64,000 nucleotides of DNA, taken from NCBI RefSeq assembly GCF_043641665.1, contig NC_092203.1:10769873-10833872 (forward strand), given 5' to 3'. The translations under genes were made by a program, and so were the position numbers. Under the pieces are notes generated by a model, which saw nothing but the letters and a program-made list of their open reading frames with translations, did no database searches and was not told the DNA's origin. This stretch comes from Enoplosus armatus. Lineage: Eukaryota; Chordata; Actinopteri; Centrarchiformes; Enoplosidae. Below, piece by piece: positions 13,000-23,860 of the stretch; the first letter of the stretch is position 1, and each line of letters starts with the position of its first letter.

Positions 13000-13560
13000 A
13001 AAAAAGTAAAGGTCAGCCACGTTAGTCGGATTGCGCTCGACAAATTCTAAAAAGGCTCGCTGGTCACGCCGAATGTATTCCCTGCAACATAATTAGCCCC
13101 CTCAATTCCCTGTCGTGCCAGGCTACCGGGTGTCTCAAAAGCCCCACCCCTTCCCCCAAAATGCCTTTCACCTCTGCTTGCTCTGCGGTGATGCCCCCCT
13201 CCCCTCTCTCCCTTCCCTGCCTCTCCCCTCTCACCGCTCTATCACACATTGTTGCTACCCTAAACTTGCTGCAGATGCGGTCGGCTGATGCATAAATTAG
13301 TCATCAACATTAGCATTAGCCGGCGCGTGGCACCCGGTGCCAACTGCTCTCCGAACGGCCATAAAAGGTCATGTTTTGATGACTGAATGCCACACAGGCA
13401 CCTTGGCTCCCCGGAGGAGGGTTCCCCAGGTGCACGTGAAAGGTTAAAAATTACCTACCCGCCGCCGCCTGTCTCTGGCGAAGGAAATAATTAGGGGGTT
13501 TTTAGGGAGCGGCAGAATGCCTCGCTGTCAGATGACAGAGCGTTACCTAATGGTCGTATC
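13000..13560. other. Candidate conserved noncoding element
   Basis: Contains AACATAATTAGCCCCCTCAA, AAATTAGTCATCAACATTAG and GGAAATAATTAGGGGG with intervening balanced sequence. A pyrimidine tract (CCCCTCCCCTCTCTCCC) interrupts it near 13196. No coding signal. Confidence 0.28.
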
Positions 13561-13654
13561 TGGGGAAGAGTCAACCGGCCTGTCATTCTCTTGACAGGAC
13601 AAATGAGCATAATGGTGGCAGGGAAATGGGCGCCTGTTCCCCCTCTTTTTTTTC

Positions 13655-13710
13655 AGCCAGGGAGGAGAGGGAGGAGAGGGAGGAGAGGGAGGTGGGGAGG
13701 AGGGGGGGTA
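13655..13710 (+). repeat. GGGAGGAGA minisatellite / G-rich tract
   Basis: Tandem GGGAGGAGAG units running into GGTGGGGAGGAGGGGGGG. It could form a G-quadruplex. Confidence 0.85.
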
Positions 13711-14159
13711 AAATGGCAGCGCCTGAGCAGAATAACACAAGGACGTTAACCTTTTACATAAATCTGTTAACACGTGTATGAGTGCTGTTTAAAAGTGAGG
13801 CTTGATGCTCCCCTCCTCCGAGGTGGGCCCTGCTTCTTGGAGGTTTTTCCTGCTACTTTCTCCGTGAAGTTGTTCGCATATATTTTTATTTTATTGCTGG
13901 ACTTTTGTCAAGTAAACTTACATCCGTCCTGGAGCTGCAAGAGAGAAGGAAACCTAAAGTACTTCATGCCTTAGAGTACAATCAGAGCATGATGAAATAA
14001 ACACAGTATTTCAAAATATATCTAGATGCATTAAATACTTTCAATGCTTGTCATCTAATGTTGACACATTTTCCAGTGAGTGGTAATGACTGGTTTCCTC
14101 AGTTTTCTTTCTAAAGAGCTGAAATTCAAGACAAACTGAACTGGTGTTAATGGTGAGGC

Positions 14160-14265
14160 TTCAGTCTCCGGTCCACCCTCCGAAGCAGAAGGTGGCAGTA
14201 GTGCGCCTCGAATGGTGGTTGCCATTTGCACTTCTTAATGAACAGAAGAAGAAGTCGTGAGGCGT
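14160..14265 (+). repeat. Teleost dispersed repeat fragment (GGTGGCAGTAGTGCGCC type)
   Basis: AGAAGGTGGCAGTAGTGCGC, ATGGTGGTTGCC and AACAGAAGAAGAAG in this order match a short repeat often seen near teleost gene starts. Recognised from memory of the wording only. Confidence 0.5.
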
Positions 14266-14705
14266 TGGGCATGGCAGTGACTTAGCACAGGTCAGTTACA
14301 GTTTGAATGAAGTGGTTTTCACTGCTACTGTTTCGGTGGACTCACTCCAGTGAACTCCCACGGGTGTTTTTTGCAGTTTGGGTGAATTACAAACAGAATC
14401 GAGGTAAGTAACACCTTTCCATCTGCTATTTCTGTTCAAACACTTCCACAAATGTGTTGTGTCTCGAACAAATCAGTAACCTGGAAGCAGGTTGGGATGT
14501 GCTTCACAGGTGGAGAGAAGAAAACCTGCAACAGCTGCACTGTGTCATTACACTTAACTGAAAACTGCAAACCGGAGTAATGTAAGAGTCACTTCCTGTG
14601 TGACCTCACAGACAATGAAAGAGTTGAAAGGTTGTTGGTTCAAATCTTCAGAGCCTGTTGGAGAGTTTGTTTGACTTTCCAACAGTCTGTTGTCTGTTTT
14701 CACAG

Positions 14706-14822
14706 AGGCAGAGCTCAGATTCATCCCGGACGTCTGCAGCTGCATCACCTCCACTTCTGCCAGATATCCAATCCACCGCTCCCCGAGGCTCCCCCAGGCT
14801 CCCCCACCCAGGTGCTGCTTCG
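14706..14822 (+). other. Possible internal exon, 117 nt, product unknown
   Basis: The acceptor TGTCTGTTTTCACAG follows a pyrimidine-rich stretch and the donor GTAAGAG follows CTTCG. The 117-nt insert is open in more than one frame; one reads SSDSSRTSAAASPPLLPDIQ. A strong donor, GAG|GTAAGT, lies upstream at 14403/14404 and could end a first exon. The product is not recognised. A noncoding transcript, or chance, are real alternatives. Confidence 0.2.
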
Positions 14823-15048
14823 GTAAGAGTTCCTTATGTTCTGTCACTCAGCAGGTGTTGATGTGCAGGTATGTAGTCTCGCAGTCAGACAGCTTACTGA
14901 AAAGGACTCATTTCCACCTGTCTCAACTCATAAAGGCATTTTTGGAAATTTTAGATTATTATTATTATTGAGATAAGTAATTATGTTCATTTTTAACAGT
15001 TGAAGTATCAAGATGTAAATTTTAGGTTTAGGGTTTTTCTATTCTGAG

Positions 15049-15052
<4 letters not shown>

Positions 15053-15080
<28 letters not shown>
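15053..15080. repeat. (AT)n microsatellite
   Basis: About 28 bp of AT dinucleotides. Confidence 0.97.
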
Positions 15081-15084
<4 letters not shown>

Positions 15085-15479
15085 GTCTTCCTGTTACAGT
15101 GAGCGGCTCAGCGCCTGCAGTACTCTGGAATAACCAGCAGGCTTAAAATGTGCGTAAAAATAAGATAATTTGCGTGTTGAATCAAGGTTTTCTGATTAAA
15201 AGATGATTTTGTGGTCTGGATCAGGTGGCTCCTGGATCAGACTCAGCTGTGCCGGTCTGGTCTCCAGCCTCATCTAAACTCAGCTCCTGTCAGCTCTTCA
15301 CACCTCTGATCAGCCTCGGAGGTTTCACCGAGGCTCTGAGGTGCAGTTTAATTCTTCCTGTGCCACATCCTGCATGCTAACAGAGGGGTTATTAACATAA
15401 CAAACTTAAATGCCCTATATAAATAATATGTTCGCAGAAATGCAAACCGGCTCAGCTGACACTGTTTAGGCAGCGCCTC

Positions 15480-16280
15480 CAACATCTGTTTATGAGCACT
15501 TTGCCTAATGATATCATCCGATATCATTAACTGTGGCAGTGCGCGCCGCAGCAGCAGGTGCAGCTGTTTATGCCCCCCCAACACACACATATACACACAC
15601 ACACTTGAAGAGAAAAGACTTTCACAGTCTCCTCCAGCACCAGCACCAACCCTTCCCTCCCTTCCACCCCGCGAATCGCCAAACCGCTCATTAGGACAAT
15701 TTTCCTCAACAAAAAAAGCGGCCCCTATGATTTCAATCTGTATATCACCTGTAATTGTAGTTTTTAGCGAGAGCCTGATTCCATACATTTACCGGCAGTA
15801 AACTGCGACTGCGGGTGCGAGCGCTGAAAGCACGCCTCTCGCAGCGGCCGCCAGCTGCAGAGGCTGTTTTTAGATGGCAGCCGCTTTCCGTGGGGAGGCT
15901 CTCGTAGGCCTCCGTGTGTGTGTGTGGAGGCGGTGCTCGGTGTGCCCCTGCTTTGTTTCCTCACTTGGTTTTCTCTGTTTAGATGCTGGAAATTATAGAA
16001 AATTATTATTTCTGGCAGCAACAATGAGGCTGCTTCCTCTTCCTGACCGGAAGGCCACGTTCTGGGTCTTCACAGGTTCTCCGGAGCCTGATTTGATCGT
16101 ATGCTGCTGTAATTAGTCAGATGGTCGATTCAAATGTTGTGCGACACGGAGCTATCTGTTGCATTAGCACTGTACCCGAAGAGATTACAGTATTTATAGA
16201 TCCAAAACAAACAATGCATATGGCAAAATGTTAACCGGCTCCATCTTTAGTTTTATTTCAGGGGAGGAAACACAATAAGA
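15480..16280. other. Candidate conserved noncoding element cluster
   Basis: Starts with the direct repeat GATATCATCCGATATCATTA near 15510. It also has ATCACCTGTAATTGTAG near 15745 and TGCTGTAATTAGTCAG near 16100. A CA-rich stretch interrupts it at 15580-15604. No recognised protein. Confidence 0.25.
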
Positions 16281-16833
16281 GCTGTCAGCTTTTATTTTGG
16301 TAATATTAGACCACATTACACATCTTGACCTGTTCCTGGTCTTCAGTCCATCTTTAGTCTGATGCGGTCTGTGATGGCGGCTACTGGCTCCTGTTGTTGG
16401 GCCTCCTGCTTATTAAATTAATATTATTACCATCCACTAATGTTGGGAAATGAAAATGAGGCACGTAGGCGAGTTTGTTTAGATGCTTTAGAGCTTCGTA
16501 TTGAAAGCTGTGACTTTTGTGTGTAAAGGAGCCAAAAGTTGAAAATGTGACGATGGAAAGTTGTGAAGGAGTACTTCTATACTTCTATAAGTAATGACAG
16601 TAACTTTCTTTCCACTGATGTCACTTTCAGTTACTCTTTGATACTTTGAAACTGTAAATTTCTCCGTCCTTCTTGTGCATTTCTTCTCTCTGCAAATCTG
16701 AAATTCCTCGCTCTGACAGTTCTACCCAAAGACGAGCATGTTGGCACCCAGAGGAGGAGTTTTTATTTGCAGGCAAAGACCCCGAACCTGAACCCGCTCT
16801 GAGCACTGAGGGCCAGCAGGGAATACACACCGA

Positions 16834-16834
<1 letters not shown>

Positions 16835-16882
<48 letters not shown>
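16835..16882. repeat. (CA)n microsatellite
   Basis: 48 bp of CA/AC dinucleotides. It generates a Cys-Val run inside a 214-codon minus-strand frame at 16627-17271, which is not a gene. Confidence 0.97.
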
Positions 16883-16885
<3 letters not shown>

Positions 16886-19800
16886 GACAGATCAAATATA
16901 TCAGAACGTGAGAAAACACACATGTACACAACAAACACACACTCCTCCTCCTCCTTCCAGCTGTTCTCTAAATGTTGATTACACAAGACACCGGGGGGAG
17001 CCTCCTCCTCCCCCCTCCCCCCTTCCTCCTCCTCAATCCGGTAGCCGGGCGATTCCCCCACAAGGAGGCTGAGCGGGACTGGCTGACCCGAGGTGCTCAG
17101 TGACCCGGGGTTGGGGGTCCAGAGAGGGCCGCGGCCCCGGGGCCTCTTGGCTGGGCTCTTCTTCCCCCTTTCCCTTCCTTCCCTCAGCTCCACGAGCGGC
17201 ACATCTCGGGATGGGAGACATGGGCAGAGACAGCAAACGGCCCGGGGACAACTGGCCGAGGAGCAGAACACAAAAATATAAAATCACAAAACTCCTCCGC
17301 TGTCGAGACGCTCGGGTAACTTTGTGTCAAGTGAAACGGAGACGGGGGAGAATTAAAGTGAGATGATTTTTATCCGACGTGAACATTTTCAGGCGTTCGA
17401 GGCTCTTATCCAGCGGGGGAATAAGTGCACGAGGCAACATGTTTACAAGAAAATACTTTTTATCAAGTTATCTGCAACCTTATCATCAGCACGAGGAGCT
17501 GCAGCAGCCGCGTTTATATGAGAGCGACGTGTTCGATGTCTTCTGACGGTGATCTGGTTTCTTTTGTGCGAGTAAACGTTAAGCTGACTGCTGCCGATTA
17601 GCGCCGAGTAGAACTGACGCTCGGTGAGACGCTTAGGTTTCGATCTGTTATTGTAACTGTTGAGTGGCTGAAAAATGACAGCGTGGATGTTGAAGTGTTT
17701 GTGTGTAAATTAAATATCAGACTGGTCTAATTAGTAGTTGGAAACTCGATGATGATGATGGTGGTTTTAACTTTGATATCTGGAAGTGATCATACGGGAA
17801 AGAAGTGACATTAGGTTGTTTGGGCTCTGCTGCTTCCTCCACTCCGTATGTAAAGTTGTGCGGTGAACATCTTGGCTTCATTTTCACTTCACAAATCTCC
17901 TAATGGGGGAAACTAAAGAGATGTCTGTGCTGTAGCGCCCTCAGGCAGGAGACGGTGCAGCTAACGTTCGGCTTAATGATCGACCTAGCGCTGCGTTGTC
18001 AGAGTGCACGGTGGAAAAAGGAAAAGCCGTCGGAGGGCAGAGGGGAGCTGCTGGTGGACGCTTCTTCTCTAATTCTGCAGAGAATCTGCAGCGATGGTTT
18101 TGAAGCTGAACTTCTGATTTCTTTAGATACACCGAGTATGTTGACATGCTGGTGTACTTGACGCTGTTAGGGGGCCCCTGGGCACAGATTTGTTGTGGTG
18201 GCTCCTGGGGGTCTGGAGCTCCAGTGCAGTTTGCCTGCTTGGTAACATGTACTGTTACCTCTGTGATGCTGATCTCAAAACAGCTTATTTAGGAAATTGG
18301 ACGACCACTCAAACGGTAGAAATGAACCCAGTTTATTAAAGATGTGTGGATACAGTCAACAAAAACTTGTTTAGAGTCGAGAGAATTTACATGTACATTC
18401 GTTCAGCATTCAGCTCCCCGCGTCAGCTGTCTCTTAGCCTGAACTTCCTGCTGGTTAATGTATGCTCGCTGTGCGTTTGCACGACCTGTCTGAAGTGATT
18501 TCTGACGGCCTTGTTTAATTAGCCGTGTGTGTGTGTGTGAGTGTGTACTTTTATACATATTCATCGGCCGCACATTTCAGCGCGATTGATGTTGTAATTG
18601 ATTCAGACGGTTTTATAATTCCTGCAAAAGCAGACAGAGAATTTCAATGACTTTGCAATTTGGGGGAACAGGAGAAGAAGGGGGGGGGGGGGGAGGAGAT
18701 CTGAGGGTGCCGCGTCTACACCTGAGGAAACGTCGACACGCCTCAGTCGGTGTGATTTCTATCATTTTACAGAGGAAGAGAGCGGGAGAGGGGCATGTCA
18801 GCTGCTTTGTTGTTCCTCTTTCACGAGTAAATTACACATTTAGGATTTATTAAGACAAGAAACAATTTTCAAATAGTGAATCCGTGGAAGCCTCCATGGA
18901 GACGTGCTCATTACTCTGTAGCCCCGGGCCATGTTCAACGCCTCGAATGCATCCTTTTTTTCCTTCCCCTCTGTCTGTACTCGCCTGATGCCGTAATGTC
19001 ACAGCGGTTTGTTCAAAGCTGCGACGATGATTTGGGCTCCCAGCAGGTGCCGCCCCGATGTCTGTTCAATTATTAAAGTGAGGGCCACATGGATGCATTA
19101 CAGCCGCCGCACCCATTAGATAAAAAGACGACGGCTTTTGACACGGCGCATATTTCCTCTCTGCCTCACAAAGACGCCGCCGCTGCTGCAGCCCTTTCTT
19201 GTTGCCTCTTTTTGTTTTATTCATCACCGTTCTTATGATATTTTTTTTTTCTTCTGGTATGCATGGAAATATTAAAGAGCCATTTGTTCCCTTTCAGTGT
19301 TGTGGGCACAAGAGCTATCGTGATCTTTTTGATTCCCTCTCGTCAAACTGAGGTCATGTCTGCTCCTTGTAGCTCCCTCCACTCTCTTGAACTTCCCAGC
19401 AGCCCCCCCCCCGCTGCCCCAATCTAACCATGAAAACGGCTGTCGTGTTGATAAATAAATCATGTGGTGGACACAAAGTTAAACCTCGACACAATCGCTT
19501 CCAGCAGCCGCCTTCCTTCTCTGTTTCCTCTTCCTCAAGTGCTCAGATGTTCCGACTTTGATGGCGCTGTAATGACCAATCAGTGCCTGAACAAAGTCCG
19601 TGGCGGTTGTTGCCATCGGACCCTTTTCTGGCGGCACTGAAAGATGTAACCTATGAATTCTTTATCTGTTATTTCTTCTTTCCTCATTCAAAAAAAAAAA
19701 AATCCCCTTAAACTTCACTTTTTGTGTCAAAGTCTGGGCGGCAGCAGAAAATGAAATGCAGGGTCAGATCCACACGAGGGGATCTGGGTTTTTAAGCAGA

Positions 19801-20020
19801 GCGGGTTTAAGTCGAAACCTTACGCGCGTGGAGGCGGCGTGCTTTCAGAGGAAGGTCGGCGGACTGCGGTGAACGCAGACGAGAAAGCCTCAGCGTCCAC
19901 TGTGGTGTTGTCTGTGTCATGAAATAGATTTGAAACTCCATAGAAACCAGGTCTCAAGCAGAACCTGATCCACTGTTAGTTAGTTGTCAGTTATAACAAC
20001 GTGACACGAATTCCTGCAAA
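16883..20020. other. Intergenic; GC-rich patch, no gene recognised
   Basis: Positions 16990-17240 are GC-rich (GGGCCGCGGCCCCGGGG). There are poly-G at 18680-18692 and a GT run at 18524-18546. Stretches such as 18570-18610 and 19060-19110 contain TAATTG/ATTATT cores, but nothing is distinctive enough to annotate. Confidence 0.4.
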
Positions 20021-20021
20021 T

Positions 20022-20165
20022 ATGAAGCCAAGCCTGCAGCCGGTTAGCTTAGCTTAGCATAAAACATTATGTTTTGTTTAATCTGGACAAAAACAAAGCG
20101 TATAAATGTAATTTTGCCATTTTATTGGGGGGGGGGTTTGTGTCAGTGTTCAGTTTAGCTACTGA
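20022..20165 (+). mobile_element. Partial copy of the GCTTAGCTTAGCATAAA foldback repeat
   Basis: ATGAAGCCAAGCCTGCAGCC, GGTTAGCTTAGCTTAGCATA, then GTTTAATCTGGACAAAAAC and a G run match the left half of the element complete at 12090-12405. The right arm is missing or degraded. Confidence 0.65.
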
Positions 20166-20590
20166 CAGTTAGATTCAGGTTCCAGCAGCACCCACCTGTC
20201 CACCATATTTGTTCCTGGTGTCTTTAGTTTATCTAGTTTACGTTGTCAGTCGACCAGATTTATTTCAAGTTTCAAGATTCAAATATTCTATCCCATCTTT
20301 TAAATTGAAGGAGAAAAAAAGTAGTGGAGTAGCATCAGGCCACACATGCAACTCTCCACTCCCACACCAACACACCCCAACCTCTCCTCCTCTTCCTCCT
20401 CCTCCACCTCCTCCTCCTCGTTTGATTCTTCACTGTGTGTTCTGTACATGCCAACAAATCCTAATTGCACCCCACACTCTTTTCTTCCCACCGATGCTGC
20501 GCGCTTCGTGCCACCAAATTCCTTGTGTGCTAATTAGGCACGCAACCACGGTGGATACACTCCTGACAGGTGCTGCTGGCCTGCCGGGGT

Positions 20591-20636
20591 CACGCACACA
20601 CACACACACATATATATAACAAACACACACACACGG

Positions 20637-20666
<30 letters not shown>
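20591..20666. repeat. Compound microsatellite (CA)n(TA)n(CA)n(GA)n
   Basis: CA run, ATATATATA, a second CA run, then more than 25 bp of GA. A (TCC)n tract lies just upstream at 20385-20425. Confidence 0.95.
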
Positions 20667-20667
<1 letters not shown>

Positions 20668-21364
20668 ACGAGAGACGCTCGTGCTCACAGCATTAAAAAT
20701 AAATGGAGAGAGGAGAATAACGAGAGAGGCAAGACGTGTTAATTTCTAGCTTCCATCTGTTATTACATAAGCACTGCCAACAACTACGCTTCTCTGGAAG
20801 AACGGCGAAAAGAGAAAGAGGAGGAGAGGAAGACGGAGAGCTGAGGCGGCCATAACTGAAGTCCTCCTGCATGGAAGAAGAATTCCTCGGGGAGGCCGGA
20901 GGAGGAGAAATCAGATTGATCGAAATGCAAACTTGAAGATTAATTTGAAGGTTTTTGCTTCCAAAACAGTTTGAACACATAACCTGGTGTTCCCTTCCTC
21001 AAATTGTGGGCAAAAAAACAAAAAAATGTGCCGTCTAAAATGTTCATAGTTTCACGAAGTTAAGGCCTCCAGAGAGCTCGTGTCTTCAGAAATGTTTAAA
21101 AGTGAGTTTTTGACTTTTTCTTGGTTGAAAACAAGTTTGTAAAAGAGAGACGCAGAGACACAAATAAAGTAGTTTATGGATCAACACCAGCGTGAAACTC
21201 CACGTTCCTGGTCACAACTATACACTGAAATGCGTCTGTGAAGGTCTTCAGGGAGCTTCAACCTTATTTCTTTGACCACTGTTGAGGAAGATGAGGTGAA
21301 GTCTTCGTTAATGGGCGACTTCGAAATCCATTTTCATTATTACAGCTTTCTTGCCGAGAGTTGG
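20667..21364. other. Intergenic, nothing specific
   Basis: Purine-rich patches only. Frames of up to 95 codons show no recognisable product. Confidence 0.45.
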
Positions 21365-21450
21365 ATGAGAAGCTTGATACCACTCTCATGTCTGGCTGCA
21401 GCTTAATATTCAGCTTACAGTTAGCTTAGCTTAGCATAAAGACTAACAAC
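21365..21450 (+). mobile_element. Fragment of the GCTTAGCTTAGCATAAA foldback repeat
   Basis: GCTTGATACCACTCTCATGT, GGCTGCAGCTTAATATTC and TTAGCTTAGCTTAGCATAAA are the outer left end of the same element family. Confidence 0.65.
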
Positions 21451-22120
21451 AAAAACCTTCCTAATTTTTTGACAAGCGTGATCTCCTCCTGCTGTGGCTC
21501 GGCGGTGTTTTCTCAAAGCTCAACATTTTCCACCAGCTCTTTCCCGCTGAAGCTGTCCTGTCAAAATAATCCAGCGACAGCGAAGACGTACCGTTTGTCA
21601 CCTAACAAAAACATTTCCCCCGTCTGAGGAACAATGGGACGAGCCTGAAAACAAAGAGCTCCGAGGAGTGACGAGCACCTCGGCGGGCCGGCCGGGTCCC
21701 GGGTTCGGGATCTTTTCCACCGACGAGGCGCTGAGGCCCGAGACGTGTTGATGTCCTGAGGTGGCGTTTGTTTCCTGACGGTGAGCGAGGTGCAGCAGAC
21801 AGGAACTCTGCCTTTTGTTTTTCTGGACGGAAAGAAAACCAGGAGAGGCTGTGAATGTCTCGCATGTTTGCAGGGACGGTGCAGATTCTTTCCCAGGGCG
21901 GAGGGACGGTACTGTCAAGATCCTCGCTGCCAGAATACACACAAGTCAGCCATAGATCTGCGCAGCATTTCAACACTCCTGCAGTGATGTATTTTGGGCT
22001 GGAGGGAAGCTAAACAGCACAAAACGCCTGTAGCTGCTCTGTCTCTCACCGGCAGTGTGGGAACGCACATTATAATTGTTTGTTCAATTATTTTTCTTGG
22101 ACGCCGCACCTGCACTTCAC
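21451..22120. other. Intergenic, nothing specific
   Basis: GC-rich around 21660-21760. Overlapping frames of 114-124 codons on minus lack recognisable domains or splice support. Confidence 0.45.
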
Positions 22121-22480
22121 CAATGAACTCCTGAGACCGAAGCGCAATTAAGCCCCGCAGAGCAGCGCTGATGCCTGTTTAAACAGCGGGGAGGGAGTCA
22201 GATAAATACCTTTTTAGTGCTCAAGGTAACAAGCAAAGGGTGACAGTGAGAAGGCTCGCAGGGAGCAATTTCCTATTTATTTGTCTTCTGATTTGACCTC
22301 TCTCTTGACAAGGTTCCCGGGCTTATTACCGTATCTGTCCTGCGCTCTAATCGAGGCCCATTACAAATGTTCAGCAGGCTGGAAGTGCCAGATGTGGGCG
22401 AAGGATAAAGGAGGCAGCTCGTCGCGCTGACGCCCTCTGAAATGTTTGTGAGGTTCGAAATTTCACGGATAAGTAGCTCG
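22121..22480. other. Candidate conserved noncoding element
   Basis: Balanced, non-repetitive sequence with GAAGCGCAATTAAGCCCCGC, GCAATTTCCTATTTATTTG and CGAGGCCCATTACAAATG. No coding evidence. Confidence 0.27.
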
Positions 22481-23159
22481 CATGTTTGCAGAAATTGTAA
22501 ATTGTGTTTTCTGACCTCCGATGGCCGTTTTTAATGAGGATTTTTGCAAAGTGATGTGCAGAGGTGTGAAGTTGTTTCATAGGAAAGAAAAAAAGTGCAC
22601 TTTCTGCTTCTGTGAGGAGAAGGCACAAGAAAACGTGTTAGCTGGCTTTTATTTATCAGCTACAGTCAGAACTTGGTTTGAAATGCAGTAAAGTTTACAG
22701 ATGTTTTGTGATAAGAGACAAAAAGCTGCTTCATGCAACTTCTAGTCATCCGTCTCGATCCTCTTGTGTGTATGCTTTATGAGTTACAGACAGACAGACA
22801 GACGGACGCATGTCTCAAGTCGTCTTGCCTCTAAATAACACCAGCAAGTCGGGTACATTATTAGAAATGCCTAGAGAGGGTTTGACCTCCCATTAGTGCT
22901 GGACGCTTTCCTCAAAAAACAAAATACTGCGGCCTGAATCGTTAACTGTGTTCATAAATACGTCTTATCGCAGTTAAAGTCCCAGACAAACTAACGCTGT
23001 CGAATCTGTGTTCTTACTGTTGACATTATCTTGTTGTTGTGTTCTGCAGAGTTTACGTCTCGTGCATTGAACCTCCTTTATATTTTAGCCATCAGTCACA
23101 TCACAACTGATGTGTGTTGATGTCTTTGACTATTTACATTCACAGTTTGTACAGTCAGT
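22481..23159. other. Intergenic; short CAGA repeat
   Basis: ACAGACAGACAGACAGACGG at about 22786-22805. Otherwise featureless. Confidence 0.45.
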
Positions 23160-23660
23160 GTGTTACAGCTTGCTCTCTCTGCAGTCACACAGCTATCACC
23201 CCGGCCACGCACACCTCCCTCTATGCTTTCCATGCTCGCAGACCTCCATGCATTATTCACAGCCAAATTAAAATACCGGGCCGAGAGTGAGAGTTGCATG
23301 TTAAGGCAGCTGAATCGGGGAGGTGCCGTCACAACAGCTGAAAGTGTCTGTCACAGAGTTATAACTTTTTTTCCCCCCATAGTTCCCCGGCAGTGCAGCT
23401 GCCTAAATGAGAGGGATTAAGTTAACTCCCTGCTTAGAGGAAGAGCAGGCCCTGGATTAGGGCACTGGGCATGGACACAGAGCGCATTCAAGCAAGAGCC
23501 ACAGCTTTTTAAAAAAGAGACGTGGGGGAGAGAGGAGGCAGCGGTGCACGGCCCTCGCAGGCCCCGACGGCCGAGTTGCTTGAACAAATACATTGACAAG
23601 TGTAACGCCGCACCGGCGACATGGAAAAGTGTGTCGGAGCAAAGAGGGGGAACACTGGCG
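23160..23660. other. Candidate conserved noncoding element
   Basis: Contains GCATTATTCACAGCCAAATT and AAAATACCGGGCCGAGAGTG, followed by unique sequence. Overlapping frames on both strands have no recognisable product. Confidence 0.25.
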
Positions 23661-23837
23661 GACACGCCGACAATCACAAATGCTGCTTTTTTTCTCCTCC
23701 CTCCTCCCGCTTCCACCCCGATCCCCCTCCTCCATCTCCTGTCATAACCTGAAACACACAAGAAATGTCTCCTCGAGGCTCTGACTAAATCCAGCAGGTG
23801 CTTTGATTCAGACGGACTGAGCCGAGCCTTCGTTTGG

Positions 23838-23860
23838 TATTATTATTATTATTATTATTG
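23838..23860. repeat. (ATT)n microsatellite
   Basis: 23 bp of TAT/ATT repeats. Confidence 0.95.

Noticed and set aside
16627..17271. 214-codon minus-strand frame
   Set aside because: It includes a Cys-Val run from a CA microsatellite and low-complexity charged stretches, and shows no domain or splice signals.
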